A stretch of DNA of 64,000 nucleotides from Sphingobacterium corticibacter (GCF_003076635.1 NZ_QDKG01000001.1:868001-932000); one strand, 5' to 3'; counted from the stretch's first letter, positions 36,499 to 45,526 are shown. Program-made: numbers and translations. The notes: generated from the letters alone by a model not told the origin.

Positions 36499-37743
36499 TT
36501 AGAAGACTTCTCCTAGTGAGAGGTGTAATCCGCGGAAATCTCGACTAATCCCATAATCAATAGCAATGTTGGTTCCAGAATTTTTATTGAATTTGATGCG
36601 GGCTCCAGCTCCCGTGCCGACATTCCAGGTACGAAAAAAGGAGCTTTGAGGCCCGCTTACCGTATTGGCGTTCACAAAGGCAACAAATCCAAAAAGACCA
36701 TTACTTGTTAAATCGCGTCGATATTCGGCTTCTGCATAGTACAATGATTTTCCCCTAAATCTATTGAGGGGAAAGCCTCGACCTGAACTATTGTATGTGT
36801 CTCCTCCCAATGTTGGCAGGTCTAAAAATGGAGCTGGAGAATTAAAAACTGTCCACAGAAAATTACGAATGGCTAGCATGTTTTGCTTATTGTGATCTCG
36901 CGTAAAGCGATGGTAACGTCGCGTTTCTACGAACAGCGAGCTCCAGTTCTGATCGCTACCCATGAATTTAGGGTTTGTTCGAATGCGAATGTTGGCGTAG
37001 TTACCTGCCCATGGATTAATAGAGTTCCCACGTGTATCATAGATCATATTGACACTGAAGCCTGATGATATGATGTAATCCTGTTCGCCTGTTCCGTGAG
37101 GGTAACTTGTGAAATCACTTAAAGGCATGTTTTCTTGACCTCGAATGTTCATCCAGTAATCCAAATTGTAACCACCGCCGAGGAACAGTCCGTCGCAAAT
37201 ACGTTTCAATGCGTGTTGATAAACTCGGAGATAAGTGTAGTCCATCATGATATGATCGTCATTGCGGTATTCGCGTCCTACTCCCCAAGTTTCGATCGGA
37301 TACTTTAACAGGCGGATATCTCCGTCAATTACCCAAGTATTGTCTTCTAGCCACACGTACGAACGAATAGGTAAGCCAAAGCGGCGTCCAAAATTTGTGT
37401 AAGGCGTAAATGTCATTCGTGACATGTTGGTAGTTTTGCGATCTCCCAGGTAAAATCCGGCTGTAGTAGTTGTAATGAGAGCTTGGCCTCCGCCAGGTAC
37501 ATTCTGTGAGAAAGGTAGAAAGGAAAAGTATACCTTTTTTCCCGTACTATCTACGGTATTTGTAGTTTCGAGTTTTAGGATTTTTTTTCCAATATCAATT
37601 AAATCCCGCTGTTTGGCGGTGTCCGCAACGTGTTTAGTGACCTCAATCTCGTGCACAGGATGCTGTGCATAACTATTGCAGCACAATCCACAGAAGATCG
37701 TGAAGAAATATACTTGAAAATTATGCTTGATCGAACTATTCAT
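36499..37743 (-). CDS. BamA/TamA-family outer-membrane barrel protein
   Basis: A 414-residue protein with a signal peptide (FQVYFFTIFCGLCCNSYAQ) and an outer-membrane surface-antigen type barrel: FSFLPFSQNVPGGGQALITTTTAGFYLGD, GVGREYRNDDHIMMDYTYLRVY, MIYDTRGNSINPWAGNY, FPLNRFRGKSLYYAEAEYRRDL and a final strand ending in Phe. There are no POTRA repeats, so it is a short Omp85 relative common in Bacteroidota (metallophosphatase-linked or stand-alone). Function unknown. The C-terminal part FRGKSLYYAEAEYR is the nearest to the conserved VRGF/Y loop. Confidence 0.72.
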   Translation of the reverse strand: MNSSIKHNFQVYFFTIFCGLCCNSYAQHPVHEIEVTKHVADTAKQRDLIDIGKKILKLETTNTVDSTGKKVYFSFLPFSQNVPGGGQALITTTTAGFYLGDRKTTNMSRMTFTPYTNFGRRFGLPIRSYVWLEDNTWVIDGDIRLLKYPIETWGVGREYRNDDHIMMDYTYLRVYQHALKRICDGLFLGGGYNLDYWMNIRGQENMPLSDFTSYPHGTGEQDYIISSGFSVNMIYDTRGNSINPWAGNYANIRIRTNPKFMGSDQNWSSLFVETRRYHRFTRDHNKQNMLAIRNFLWTVFNSPAPFLDLPTLGGDTYNSSGRGFPLNRFRGKSLYYAEAEYRRDLTSNGLFGFVAFVNANTVSGPQSSFFRTWNVGTGAGARIKFNKNSGTNIAIDYGISRDFRGLHLSLGEVF

Positions 37744-37838
37744 GCTGAATTAAAACAACAATTAACAAACAATCGGCCAAAAAAATATAGTTAGACAATT
37801 TGCAAGTAATTTCTAAATATAATCAGGAGTGAAAAAAG

Positions 37839-37921
37839 AAAGGTTTTCAAACGGGGAGGATGAAAACCTTTGCTAACCAATTATAAACCTAAATTTTTGT
37901 TATGATGATGACACAAATGTA
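37839..37921 (+). repeat. hairpin-leader repeat element, copy 1
   Basis: A 10-bp stem AAAGGTTTTC (37839-37848) / GAAAACCTTT (37862-37871) encloses a 13-nt G-rich loop, followed by CTAACCAATTATAAACCTAAAT and then by ATGATGATG with CAAATGTA. A second copy begins 371 bp downstream. The gene-free region 37744-38437 otherwise contains a very T-rich strand (37920-38200). Confidence 0.85.
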
Positions 37922-38207
37922 ATTATATTTTTTAATATTTCAAGTTTTGTTATCATTTTTTAATGCAAAAAAATCAAATTGGTTTGTTTTTATCTGATTT
38001 TTAAAATTTTACTTTGTTTTTTTTGGGGTTGTTGATTGGTTTTGTCTATTTAAGTGATGTTTTAATTATTTTTTTATGTCTTTTATGTTTTTTTGGTGTT
38101 ATTTATATATTAAAAATCCTTATAATTCTACTGTCGTTTTAATATTTAATAAATATGATGAGGATTTTTGTGTTTTGGAGCTTTTTAGGCAATTGTTCTT
38201 TTAACAA

Positions 38208-38323
38208 AAAAAGGTTTTCAAACGGGGAGAATGAAAACCTTTACTAACCAATTATAAACCTAAATTATGATGCCTCAAATGTACGACTATTCTGCAAAAG
38301 GTTTTCAAATTCGCGATAACTAA
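38208..38323 (+). repeat. hairpin-leader repeat element, copy 2, with a short open frame
   Basis: The stem AAAGGTTTTC (38210-38219) / GAAAACCTTT (38233-38242) has the same 13-nt loop with one change, and the same CTAACCAATTATAAACCTAAAT tail follows. A small frame starts at ATG 38267 (MMPQMYDYSAKGFQIRDN, stop at 38323) at the place where copy 1 has ATGATGATGACACAAATGTAA. Within that frame AAAAGGTTTTCAAAT is a third partial stem half. Whether anything is translated is unknown. Confidence 0.8.
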
Positions 38324-38368
38324 AACGATATTGTCTTATTCAAATAATTAATTGTCTTATGATAGCAT

Positions 38369-38411
38369 AAAAATCCGCAGCATGCATTCAATTTGCTTGT
38401 TGCGGATTTTT
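38369..38411 (-). terminator. terminator after the baeRF gene
   Basis: An 11-bp stem AAAAATCCGCA / TGCGGATTTTT with a 21-nt loop and A-run on the left lies 27 bp beyond the baeRF stop codon on the minus strand. It could also end a plus-strand transcript from the repeat region. Confidence 0.7.
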
Positions 38412-38437
38412 TTTTAAGAACAATATCTTGTAAGTGA

Positions 38438-39559
38438 TTAATAGCGATTGATCGTGAAGACGCCATCATTGGTTGGCATATCTGCTTCTTCCAATACCAC
38501 TACATCTCCACCAAAATTAAACACAGTACGTACTAATTCGTTGATCACGTCTGTATTATTGGTCTGATTCTCATCAATAGCACGTTGTTCTAGATCAATT
38601 GATCCTTTGATACCTTTGCCATTTTCTATACATAATACATCTACTTTGCCATCAATGGCATCTCGAACGATATCAGTTATTTCTGTACTGCTCAAATTTT
38701 CTTGTGCGGCCAGTTGCTGCTTATCCAAAAGTTCTTCTTTACGTTTTGCTAATGCTGAATCCATGACTTCTTGCACTTTTCTGAGTATTTCGGTTCGGCT
38801 TAAAGAATGTGGGTTGACTGGAATGTGCACAGGGCCCAAATTTATATTCTTACTAATTCTCGCAAAATGGGTGTGATGTTCAGGTAATGCAGCTAGCAAA
38901 AGAGGTGTTTTAGCGGGAATATCAAAATGTTCTAAAATGACTCTGTCAATTTGCCGAAAAAACCGATCCATGTCTATGTCTTCCTCCTGACTCTTTTCCA
39001 TGTAGCCGTGCAGTCCCGCGCCCTCTACTACAGACGCGTGAAAATGATTATCTGTCAGCTGATCACCAAGTGCCTCCTTCATACTCTGAGGTAACTTACC
39101 GTCAATATCCAATTCTGTAATGTGGTGCCTATCACCAGCATATAGTTTGACAGTGTCTAGTCCTAATGCCAACAAGTAATAGCTTTGGTTCTCATTATAC
39201 ATTTTGAATAGCGGTTTGATGCAGAATGCATTCGCTACACATGAAATTTCTTGTACCGTTTCTGGCAGACGAATGATCTTGGTCTCTTTTGCGGAAGCAA
39301 ATATTGCCAGGCCATGTGTGCCATTATCCCAGAAATTCTTGTCAGCAATAAGTTTTTCTAACGGTTTTAGTAAAGCTTCGTGTTTAGGCAACTTTTGATC
39401 TTGGATGTAAAGTAGGGTCTTCTTATACAAATTTTTAAATGAAATTGAATCTGCTGCGCTATCGGGGTGGACTTTGTGCGTAGTCATGTACAGTGATATA
39501 CAAGGTTCATCTTGAACGCTAGTCAAATCTTTCAATAATTCTAAATCAATTGTCTGCAT
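38438..39559 (-). CDS. bacterial archaeo-eukaryotic release-factor-like protein (baeRF family)
   Basis: A 373-residue protein recognisable by its N-terminus, LKDLTSVQDEPCISLYMTTH, and by FFRQIDRVILEHF and the C-terminal FGGDVVVLEEADMP, all of which fit the baeRF families (baeRF_family7-like) of eRF1/Pelota-related domains. These proteins are predicted to act on ribosomes, in rescue or in stress shut-down, but few have been tested. The catalytic GGQ of true release factors is not seen. A four-helix-bundle gene lies 34 bp upstream on the same strand, so they are probably co-transcribed. Confidence 0.7.
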   Translation of the reverse strand: MQTIDLELLKDLTSVQDEPCISLYMTTHKVHPDSAADSISFKNLYKKTLLYIQDQKLPKHEALLKPLEKLIADKNFWDNGTHGLAIFASAKETKIIRLPETVQEISCVANAFCIKPLFKMYNENQSYYLLALGLDTVKLYAGDRHHITELDIDGKLPQSMKEALGDQLTDNHFHASVVEGAGLHGYMEKSQEEDIDMDRFFRQIDRVILEHFDIPAKTPLLLAALPEHHTHFARISKNINLGPVHIPVNPHSLSRTEILRKVQEVMDSALAKRKEELLDKQQLAAQENLSSTEITDIVRDAIDGKVDVLCIENGKGIKGSIDLEQRAIDENQTNNTDVINELVRTVFNFGGDVVVLEEADMPTNDGVFTINRY

Positions 39560-39593
39560 AATATACTTTTTAGCGTGTATTAATTTCGTTTAT

Positions 39594-40043
39594 TTAGTCT
39601 TGTATGAGTTGTGCTATTTCATTCTGTGATTCGCTTACAAGTGTGGCCTGACTGAAGATTAATTCTTTAATTTGTTCATCTATCATTCCATTACAGCGGT
39701 TCACTTCCTTATATATAGTAAGCAGCTCAGCTTCGAATGCTACGCTGGTTTGGAGCAATTCGTTTCGTCTCCTAGTTTTTGGTTCATGATTATTCGTGTG
39801 TAATACTTGCGTATTAATACTACTGTTATCATGTTCTACATCGCCTTCTCGATATATCAATGGTGTTAGTTGTGCCTTAAATTGTTGCGATTGCTGAGCC
39901 AGTTCTTCAAATTTCAGGATAACTTCGCGATCTATATCGTTATCCATAGACTTAATAGATTCTGAATAATGCTTAATACGCTCTTTATTGGCTTCTATTA
40001 ATCGTTTTAAAATTTCGATACATTCTTCATTATTGTATTGCAT
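39594..40043 (-). CDS. DUF2383-like four-helix-bundle protein
   Basis: A 149-residue, all-helical, acidic protein. The first helix pair (EECIEILKRLIEANKERIKHYSESIKSM and EVILKFEELAQQSQQF) and the C-terminal pair (ELLTIYKEVNRCNGMIDEQIKELIFSQATLV) match the PA2169/DUF2383 layout of ferritin-like stress proteins, though a polar insert (about residues 65-92) is less usual. Metal-ligand spacing cannot be judged by eye. It is the upstream partner of the baeRF gene. Confidence 0.55.
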   Translation of the reverse strand: MQYNNEECIEILKRLIEANKERIKHYSESIKSMDNDIDREVILKFEELAQQSQQFKAQLTPLIYREGDVEHDNSSINTQVLHTNNHEPKTRRRNELLQTSVAFEAELLTIYKEVNRCNGMIDEQIKELIFSQATLVSESQNEIAQLIQD

Positions 40044-40434
40044 GGCGATGATCTTTTGAATGGAACATTATACTAAGAACGCTTTACCTATTTCCTTGTT
40101 TCTAGTTTTCGCATAAACAAGTATTTCCACTTGCTTTATCAAAATTCTTATATGTACTATGCTTTTAAGTCTTAACCAGACTTGTATAAGCAGCAAGATG
40201 AATGGCATCGACTAAGAAAAACAAAGTATTAACAAAGTTGCCCAATTCGATAGTCGGTAAAGCTGCTCCAAATAGGCTTTAGTGGAGGAAGGTTGGTTGC
40301 GGTAAATACCTATTTAAACTTTCCGGAGAAACTAATTGGTCAGAGTTGCGGTTGTTATCTAAAGTTTGATAGCAAAATAGCTGTCGTTTGGAAAAACATC
40401 AATTAATTTACTTAAAATAAGGGAGGCAACTACT
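40044..40434. other. intergenic region, nothing recognised
   Basis: About 390 bp between the divergent DUF2383-like gene and the small membrane protein gene. There are A/T-rich tracts and a good ribosome-binding site (AAGGGAGG, near 40420) for the next gene, but I see no RNA gene or clear promoter pair. Confidence 0.4.
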
Positions 40435-40629
40435 ATGGACAATACAGAAAATTTGAACTCAGGTGATGAGCGGCCTTACAAGAATGAAAAAAAGGTTCCT
40501 GATGTGGTCAAAGAGGAAGCGAATGATAAGCCTGCAGGAAAAATGATAAAATGGGTAATTGCGATCGCAGTGATTTTGTTGATTCTAATTTATGCATTTT
40601 TCTTTCACCCTGCTGATTCCAATTGGTAA
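40435..40629 (+). CDS. small C-terminal-anchored membrane protein
   Basis: Sixty-four residues: a charged, disordered N-terminal half (DNTENLNSGDERPYKNEKK) then one hydrophobic segment (MIKWVIAIAVILLILIYAFFF, about residues 37-57) and a short tail. A strong AAGGGAGG lies about 10 nt before the ATG. Small proteins of this kind are common stress-related genes in Sphingobacteriaceae, but the family is not named here. Confidence 0.5.
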   Translation: MDNTENLNSGDERPYKNEKKVPDVVKEEANDKPAGKMIKWVIAIAVILLILIYAFFFHPADSNW

Positions 40630-40660
40630 TTCAAAGTGCTGAGATAGCTATATGAAGATT

Positions 40661-40694
40661 AAAACCACTTGCGCGTCATTTCGTAAGTGGTTTT
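40661..40694. terminator. terminator overlapping the end of the histidine kinase gene
   Basis: The perfect 10-bp stem AAAACCACTT / AAGTGGTTTT has a 14-nt loop. The last codons of the minus-strand kinase gene (stop at 40676-40678) lie inside the hairpin, so the C-terminal KPLTK coding sequence doubles as one arm. It may also end the plus-strand small gene. Confidence 0.7.
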
Positions 40695-42841
40695 GTCTTA
40701 AAGCTTATTTTAACATTTGTGCCTTCTTGTTCAGAACTTTGTAGTAGTATCGTTGCTTCCAATCGATCAAGTATTCTCCTGACAAGTGCCAGCCCGACCC
40801 CTGTGCCCGAAATTTTTCCGACGTTTGAAGAGCGTTTAAAGACGTGAAATATGCTTTCTAATTCGCCTTTGGGGATTCCGATGCCATTATCCTGGATTTC
40901 ATAGATCGTTTTTGAATCCAGTATGTAACTGTGGATGTGTATTTTTGGTGCGATATGATCTTTACTATATTTTATAGCGTTTCCGATTATATTTTGAAAT
41001 ACTTGATGCAGTAGGTTTCTTTCGCCCCATATTGGTAATAATTCTCCAAAGGTGATTTCGGAATTAAAACTATTTAAAACCAGTTTACTATGCGATACAA
41101 TTTTTCTGATCATCTGTATCATCGGTATTTCTACGAGTTCAAATAGATAAACTTTACTTTTCCCCACAGATAGCACGCTGTCAACCATAATTTCTATGTC
41201 TTCAACACCATCCAGCAGCATATCTATCCATCGTCTATCATTGGCATCTGTCAATTTGCGAGATAGCATCTGTGAACTCATTTTTACGACAGAGAGTGGG
41301 TTTTTGAGGTCGTGCGAAAGTGTAAATGTGAGCATCTCCAATTCATTGTTGAGCGATATTAATTTCTGGTTGATGCGATCCTTTTCTTCTGATTTAGCTA
41401 GCATGATATCGTGTAAAAGATTTCGCAAATGTTGTGCGAAATACAAATCATTAGTATCCCATGATTTTGCAGTGTCTAACATAGCCCGCTGCCAGGTTTC
41501 ATGAGTATAGATGGTGTCTTCTACACCATGTTCGTCCATATGAAGGTGCTGTCGTAATGGAGTTGTATGGTATACCGTATCAATTTCTTCCTGCCTAAAC
41601 CACATGATTTTAATTTCAGAACCTTTACCTAATCGCAGCGCCATGATCCCCGCAAAATTTAAGGCACCTTCAATCTTGTCGGCATGCCGAAGTCGAAAGT
41701 TACTGTCCAGAAAAATTGGCTTGTCTTTTATCGTTTGTATGAGATTCTCGATTTGCTGAATTTGCTTGTTTGAGGGCGCTACACCTGAAACATGTACTTG
41801 ATCTCCTATGCAAATAGCAAGACCTTCTGCTGGTACAATCTGTTGAATTTTTTCTAAATGGCTGACCATTGTCGTGAATAGGTCTGGTTCGCTCATGAGG
41901 TCTGTCCGAAGTCTCAACAAAGTATCATGAATATTCTCTTGAAATTCAAGTAAGTTATTTTTTATGTTAGATTCTTGTTTCTTAGCTGCGTAAATACAGA
42001 GTAGCTGGCAAAGTTGCCTTTTGGATAAATCGATGGTGCTTGCTGTCACACTGTGTGCCATTAATATGCCCCACAGTCGGCCATTGGCAACTAGTGGATA
42101 CGCAATAACGCTTTTTGTGCCCAAGCTCCTTGCAAAGTCTGCATGGAGTAGGGGGAGCGGATACAGATGTGATTTTTTTGCATTTACTAGCTCTTCTTTC
42201 AATTCGTGAAAAGAAGCTAGAGGAGCAAATAAATCTGGTACATAACGATAAGTTGTAGCCATATAGTTCTCCAAATCTTCCGGTTGGAAAAAATCAGCAG
42301 AGAACCTGCTATATAATAAAGACTGAGTAGGGTCTTTAGTATGCTCCGCGATAACTTCACTAGAATTATTCTCGTGAATTTGGTATACATATACTCGATC
42401 GAATCCTACTATTTGAGCTATTTTTTCAGAAAGCTTATGCCAAAGTGTTAATTGGCTAGATTCTAATACGTGGGCAATGTCGTGCATATGAAATGCTGCG
42501 GGTTTGCTAACGGTGTTCAGTTCCCATTCCCAGTGGATGTGATTGTTCACCTGTGAAAGATATAGCATGTAAGCTTTTTCACCATTATTTAATTCTAGTA
42601 CTTTATTGGCAATCTCCTGCTGTTTGATTCCTCGTACGGTATTGAGGATTTTTTTTGATTGAGAATAAAAGCGGTCGGCTAGAAAATCACGAATATCTCG
42701 GCCGAGGTAATCAGTTGCAGGGCGATCAGTGATTTCGTCAATAGCACCGCTAATGCCCACAATGTGGTCGAATCTATCTGTACAGATTAGTGCACCGTAA
42801 GATTGTATTAGAGTTTGGCGATCGTTTGTGAATTCTAACAT
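40676..42841 (-). CDS. phytochrome-like sensor histidine kinase with a degenerate chromophore site
   Basis: A 721-residue cytoplasmic kinase with the PAS-GAF-PHY-HK layout of bacteriophytochromes. The PAS part begins DRQTLIQSYGALICTD (family: IQ.HG.L). The GAF domain has LLHADFARSLGTKSVIAYPLVANGRLWGIL, keeping the chromophore-contact His (His233). The N-terminal biliverdin Cys is absent, the PASDIP motif is replaced (FSADFFQPE), and the PHY-tongue PRxSF is replaced (YTHETW). The kinase part is intact: H-box LSHDLKNPLSV with His510, N-box NIIGNAIKYS and G-boxes DNGIGIP and GTGVGLALVRRIL. It is divergent from a LuxR-type response regulator. Light sensing is doubtful. Confidence 0.85.
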   Translation of the reverse strand: MLEFTNDRQTLIQSYGALICTDRFDHIVGISGAIDEITDRPATDYLGRDIRDFLADRFYSQSKKILNTVRGIKQQEIANKVLELNNGEKAYMLYLSQVNNHIHWEWELNTVSKPAAFHMHDIAHVLESSQLTLWHKLSEKIAQIVGFDRVYVYQIHENNSSEVIAEHTKDPTQSLLYSRFSADFFQPEDLENYMATTYRYVPDLFAPLASFHELKEELVNAKKSHLYPLPLLHADFARSLGTKSVIAYPLVANGRLWGILMAHSVTASTIDLSKRQLCQLLCIYAAKKQESNIKNNLLEFQENIHDTLLRLRTDLMSEPDLFTTMVSHLEKIQQIVPAEGLAICIGDQVHVSGVAPSNKQIQQIENLIQTIKDKPIFLDSNFRLRHADKIEGALNFAGIMALRLGKGSEIKIMWFRQEEIDTVYHTTPLRQHLHMDEHGVEDTIYTHETWQRAMLDTAKSWDTNDLYFAQHLRNLLHDIMLAKSEEKDRINQKLISLNNELEMLTFTLSHDLKNPLSVVKMSSQMLSRKLTDANDRRWIDMLLDGVEDIEIMVDSVLSVGKSKVYLFELVEIPMIQMIRKIVSHSKLVLNSFNSEITFGELLPIWGERNLLHQVFQNIIGNAIKYSKDHIAPKIHIHSYILDSKTIYEIQDNGIGIPKGELESIFHVFKRSSNVGKISGTGVGLALVRRILDRLEATILLQSSEQEGTNVKISFKTKPLTK

Positions 42842-43117
42842 GAATCTTGCTTATGTAGTATCCTAATGTAAAGAAAATTTTAAATTTGTACAAGGGGTTG
42901 ATTTGTAATAATAAAGCAATGCTCGGGTTAAAAGGTTGTGATTTCTTTTGTCGAATATTCCTTATGCGATAAGCGTGAGAAAAAAACATCGCGTAGTTGT
43001 TTAGCTACAAACAAAAAATTCGTCTTGCTGTTTAAACTTAGGCTGTCCCTTGGATGAGCGTGATTATACAAGACGACATGGCCTCAAGCATATAAAACAT
43101 ACTTTAGAAAAACATTT

Positions 43118-43774
43118 ATGATTAAAATAATTCTTGCCGAGGATCATTTGGTTGTTCGAAATGGGATCAAATTACTTTTGGATTCTCAAGAGGGTTTACA
43201 GGTAGTTGGCGAGGCTAATAGTGGCGAAGAAGTAATTCGACTTGTGGACGATGGTGGAGAAGTGAATCTTGTGATAACAGATCTGACGATGGAAGGTATT
43301 GGTGGTATGGAACTGATCAGACGTCTCAAAAAAGCGCATCCAACGGTAAAGATCATCATTCTATCCATGTTAGCAGACATACCTTATGTCATCGAAGCCT
43401 TTGATTTAGGAGTAGACGGTTATTTAGTCAAAAACTCAGCGTACGATGAAGTATTATTTGCTATTCAACAAGTTTCGAAAGGCGGAACCTTCATTTGTGC
43501 AGAACTCACAATGACATTATTAGATAAAATCCGTTCGGCTACAGCGATCGAAGAAACTAATGCAGAGGCACGTATTCAAGTCGATATTAGCGAACGCGAA
43601 AGTGAGATATTACAACTTATTGGCGAAGGCTACACTAATATGGAAATCGCTGACAAACTATTCATCAGCAAACGTACTGTCGAGGGACATCGCCAAAACC
43701 TAATTGATAAGATGGGCGTAAAGAACTCCGCAGCACTGATCAAAATTGCGGTAAAGAACAATTTGATCAGTTAG
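43118..43774 (+). CDS. LuxR/NarL-type response regulator
   Basis: A 218-residue DNA-binding response regulator. The receiver domain (1-120) has the acidic pair in LAEDH, the phospho-acceptor Asp55 in LVITDLTMEG and Lys in GYLVKNSAYD. The C-terminal HTH (about 155-215) reads ISERESEILQLIGEGYTNMEIADKLFISKRTVEGHRQNLIDKMGVKN. It is the likely partner of the divergent phytochrome-like kinase, 276 bp away. Targets are unknown. Confidence 0.88.
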   Translation: MIKIILAEDHLVVRNGIKLLLDSQEGLQVVGEANSGEEVIRLVDDGGEVNLVITDLTMEGIGGMELIRRLKKAHPTVKIIILSMLADIPYVIEAFDLGVDGYLVKNSAYDEVLFAIQQVSKGGTFICAELTMTLLDKIRSATAIEETNAEARIQVDISERESEILQLIGEGYTNMEIADKLFISKRTVEGHRQNLIDKMGVKNSAALIKIAVKNNLIS

Positions 43775-43956
43775 AAAATCTTAATAAGTAGGAAAATATC
43801 AAAATAAAACGGTAATTATTTTTTCGAATGATCTCCGTCATTCTCTTTATCGTACACAAACGATTATATTTGTGCATTCTAAATAATAGGGGTTTGCACC
43901 GTCATAATAAAAAAAACGAGATAAACGCTGCTACTTAAAAGTACGTAAAGAAAAGG

Positions 43957-45450
43957 ATGAAAGAACAATACGCTGTATTTATAGAGAGATTCCAGAAACG
44001 TCTACATGAGATTTTTCATAGCGAACACAATATTAATAATTTGAGCCTTGAAAGAGGTTTGCCAGATGAAGTGTGGCGCGGAATTATGGAACAAAATCCA
44101 CTCTCAGTAGCTATTCCAGATCAATTTGGTGGCCGTGGTGCCAATGTCCGTGAATGTTTGGGAATCCTTTCGGCAGCTTCTTATGAGTCATTGTCATTGT
44201 CATTGACTTTCGGTATTAATATCGCTTTGTTTTTGGAGCCTTTGGCAAAATATGGTCATGCTGACATTCAGCAGGGCATATTTGATCGTTTTTTGAAGGA
44301 GCGTGCTATGGGCGGATTGATGATCACAGAGCCAGACTTTGGTAGTGATGCCTTGAATATGCGTACAAGCTATGTGGAGTCGGAAGCTGGTTTTAAATTG
44401 GAAGGACAGAAGCATTGGCAAGGTCTGACAGGCATGGCCGATTTTTGGATCGTAGCTGCTCGTAAGAAAAATCAAGCTGGTGACCTTGCTCGCGATGTCG
44501 AATTTTTCGTGACCGATAATAGCAAAGCAGAACAGCATATTCCAGTTGAAGAGTACTTCAATAACTTGGGATTATATATGATCCCTTATGGTTTGAATAA
44601 AATTGACTTAAACGTTCCGCATACTCACAAGCTGCAGCAATATAGTACCGGTATCAAAATGATGTTGGATATCTTGCACCGTAGTCGCATGCAATTCCCA
44701 GGAATGGGCATGGGCTTTATTCAGCGTATGCTGGATGATTCCTTGGCGCATTGTTTAAAGCGCAAGGTTGGAGCGCAATCTTTATATCATATAGATTCTG
44801 TGCAATATCAATTATCTCGTATTCAAACGGCTTATACCTTATGTTCGGGTATGTGCGCTTGGAGTTCTAGCGTAAGCGGAATAGAATTTGATCTAGCGAC
44901 CGAAGGTTTAGAAGCCAATGCGATGAAAGCTTTAGTTACTGACCTGATGCAAGAATCTGCGCAGATCGCGGTGCAGTTATCGGGCTCCAGTGGTTATAAA
45001 TTGGACCATGTCGCAGGTCGTGGTATTGTAGATAGCCGTCCGTTCCAGATTTTTGAAGGATCGAATGAAATGTTGTACACACAGATCGCGGAGATCGTGG
45101 TGAAGCAGATGAAGAAAGCCAAAGAATCACATATTGGTACTTTCTTGGCTGGATTTGAGCAAACAAAACGTGTGCTAGACAGATTCAAAAAGCACTTTGA
45201 CATTTCTCTATCCGCAACCAATTTAGTGCAACGTCAATTGGTGGTTTTTGGTAAAGCGATTGCTCGTTTGGTATGTTTGCAGTATGTAGATCACATGGTT
45301 TCTAAAGGATTCCGCACTGATCTATTCGAACAGGCGGCCAAACATGTAGAAATGGATGTGAAAGCTTTATTGTCGGACTTCATCGACTTCAACGATGCGG
45401 CTCCAATCGTAGAATACCAAGAGAAATCAGACTGGGCTTCGTTTATTTAA
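43957..45450 (+). CDS. acyl-CoA dehydrogenase
   Basis: A 497-residue FAD-dependent acyl-CoA dehydrogenase. The N-terminal helical domain is followed by the middle beta-domain with MITEPDFGSDALNMRTSY and QKHWQGLTGMADFWIVAARK. The C-terminal helical domain holds RSRMQFPGMGMGF and the flavin motif PFQIFEGSNEML. It is longer than the usual 380 residues because of an extra C-terminal region (about 400-497), as in some Bacteroidota members. Chain-length preference is unknown. A TATATTTG box about 80 bp upstream is a possible promoter. It is convergent with thiF. Confidence 0.88.
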   Translation: MKEQYAVFIERFQKRLHEIFHSEHNINNLSLERGLPDEVWRGIMEQNPLSVAIPDQFGGRGANVRECLGILSAASYESLSLSLTFGINIALFLEPLAKYGHADIQQGIFDRFLKERAMGGLMITEPDFGSDALNMRTSYVESEAGFKLEGQKHWQGLTGMADFWIVAARKKNQAGDLARDVEFFVTDNSKAEQHIPVEEYFNNLGLYMIPYGLNKIDLNVPHTHKLQQYSTGIKMMLDILHRSRMQFPGMGMGFIQRMLDDSLAHCLKRKVGAQSLYHIDSVQYQLSRIQTAYTLCSGMCAWSSSVSGIEFDLATEGLEANAMKALVTDLMQESAQIAVQLSGSSGYKLDHVAGRGIVDSRPFQIFEGSNEMLYTQIAEIVVKQMKKAKESHIGTFLAGFEQTKRVLDRFKKHFDISLSATNLVQRQLVVFGKAIARLVCLQYVDHMVSKGFRTDLFEQAAKHVEMDVKALLSDFIDFNDAAPIVEYQEKSDWASFI

Positions 45451-45476
45451 ACACGCTAAGTTAAATCATAAGATAG

Positions 45477-45507
45477 GCCTGTTGGACGTGTGTTCAACAG
45501 GCTTTTC
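45477..45507. terminator. terminator between acyl-CoA dehydrogenase and thiF
   Basis: The stem GCCTGTTG (45477-45484) / CAACAGGC (45495-45502) has a 10-nt loop and is followed by Ts. It can serve both convergent genes. Confidence 0.75.
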
Positions 45508-45526
45508 TCTTTCTATGGTGGTGTTT

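Noticed and set aside
37920..38200. CRISPR or tandem repeat array in the T-rich stretch
   Set aside because: There are only two spaced copies of the flanking element and no regular repeat-spacer pattern between them.
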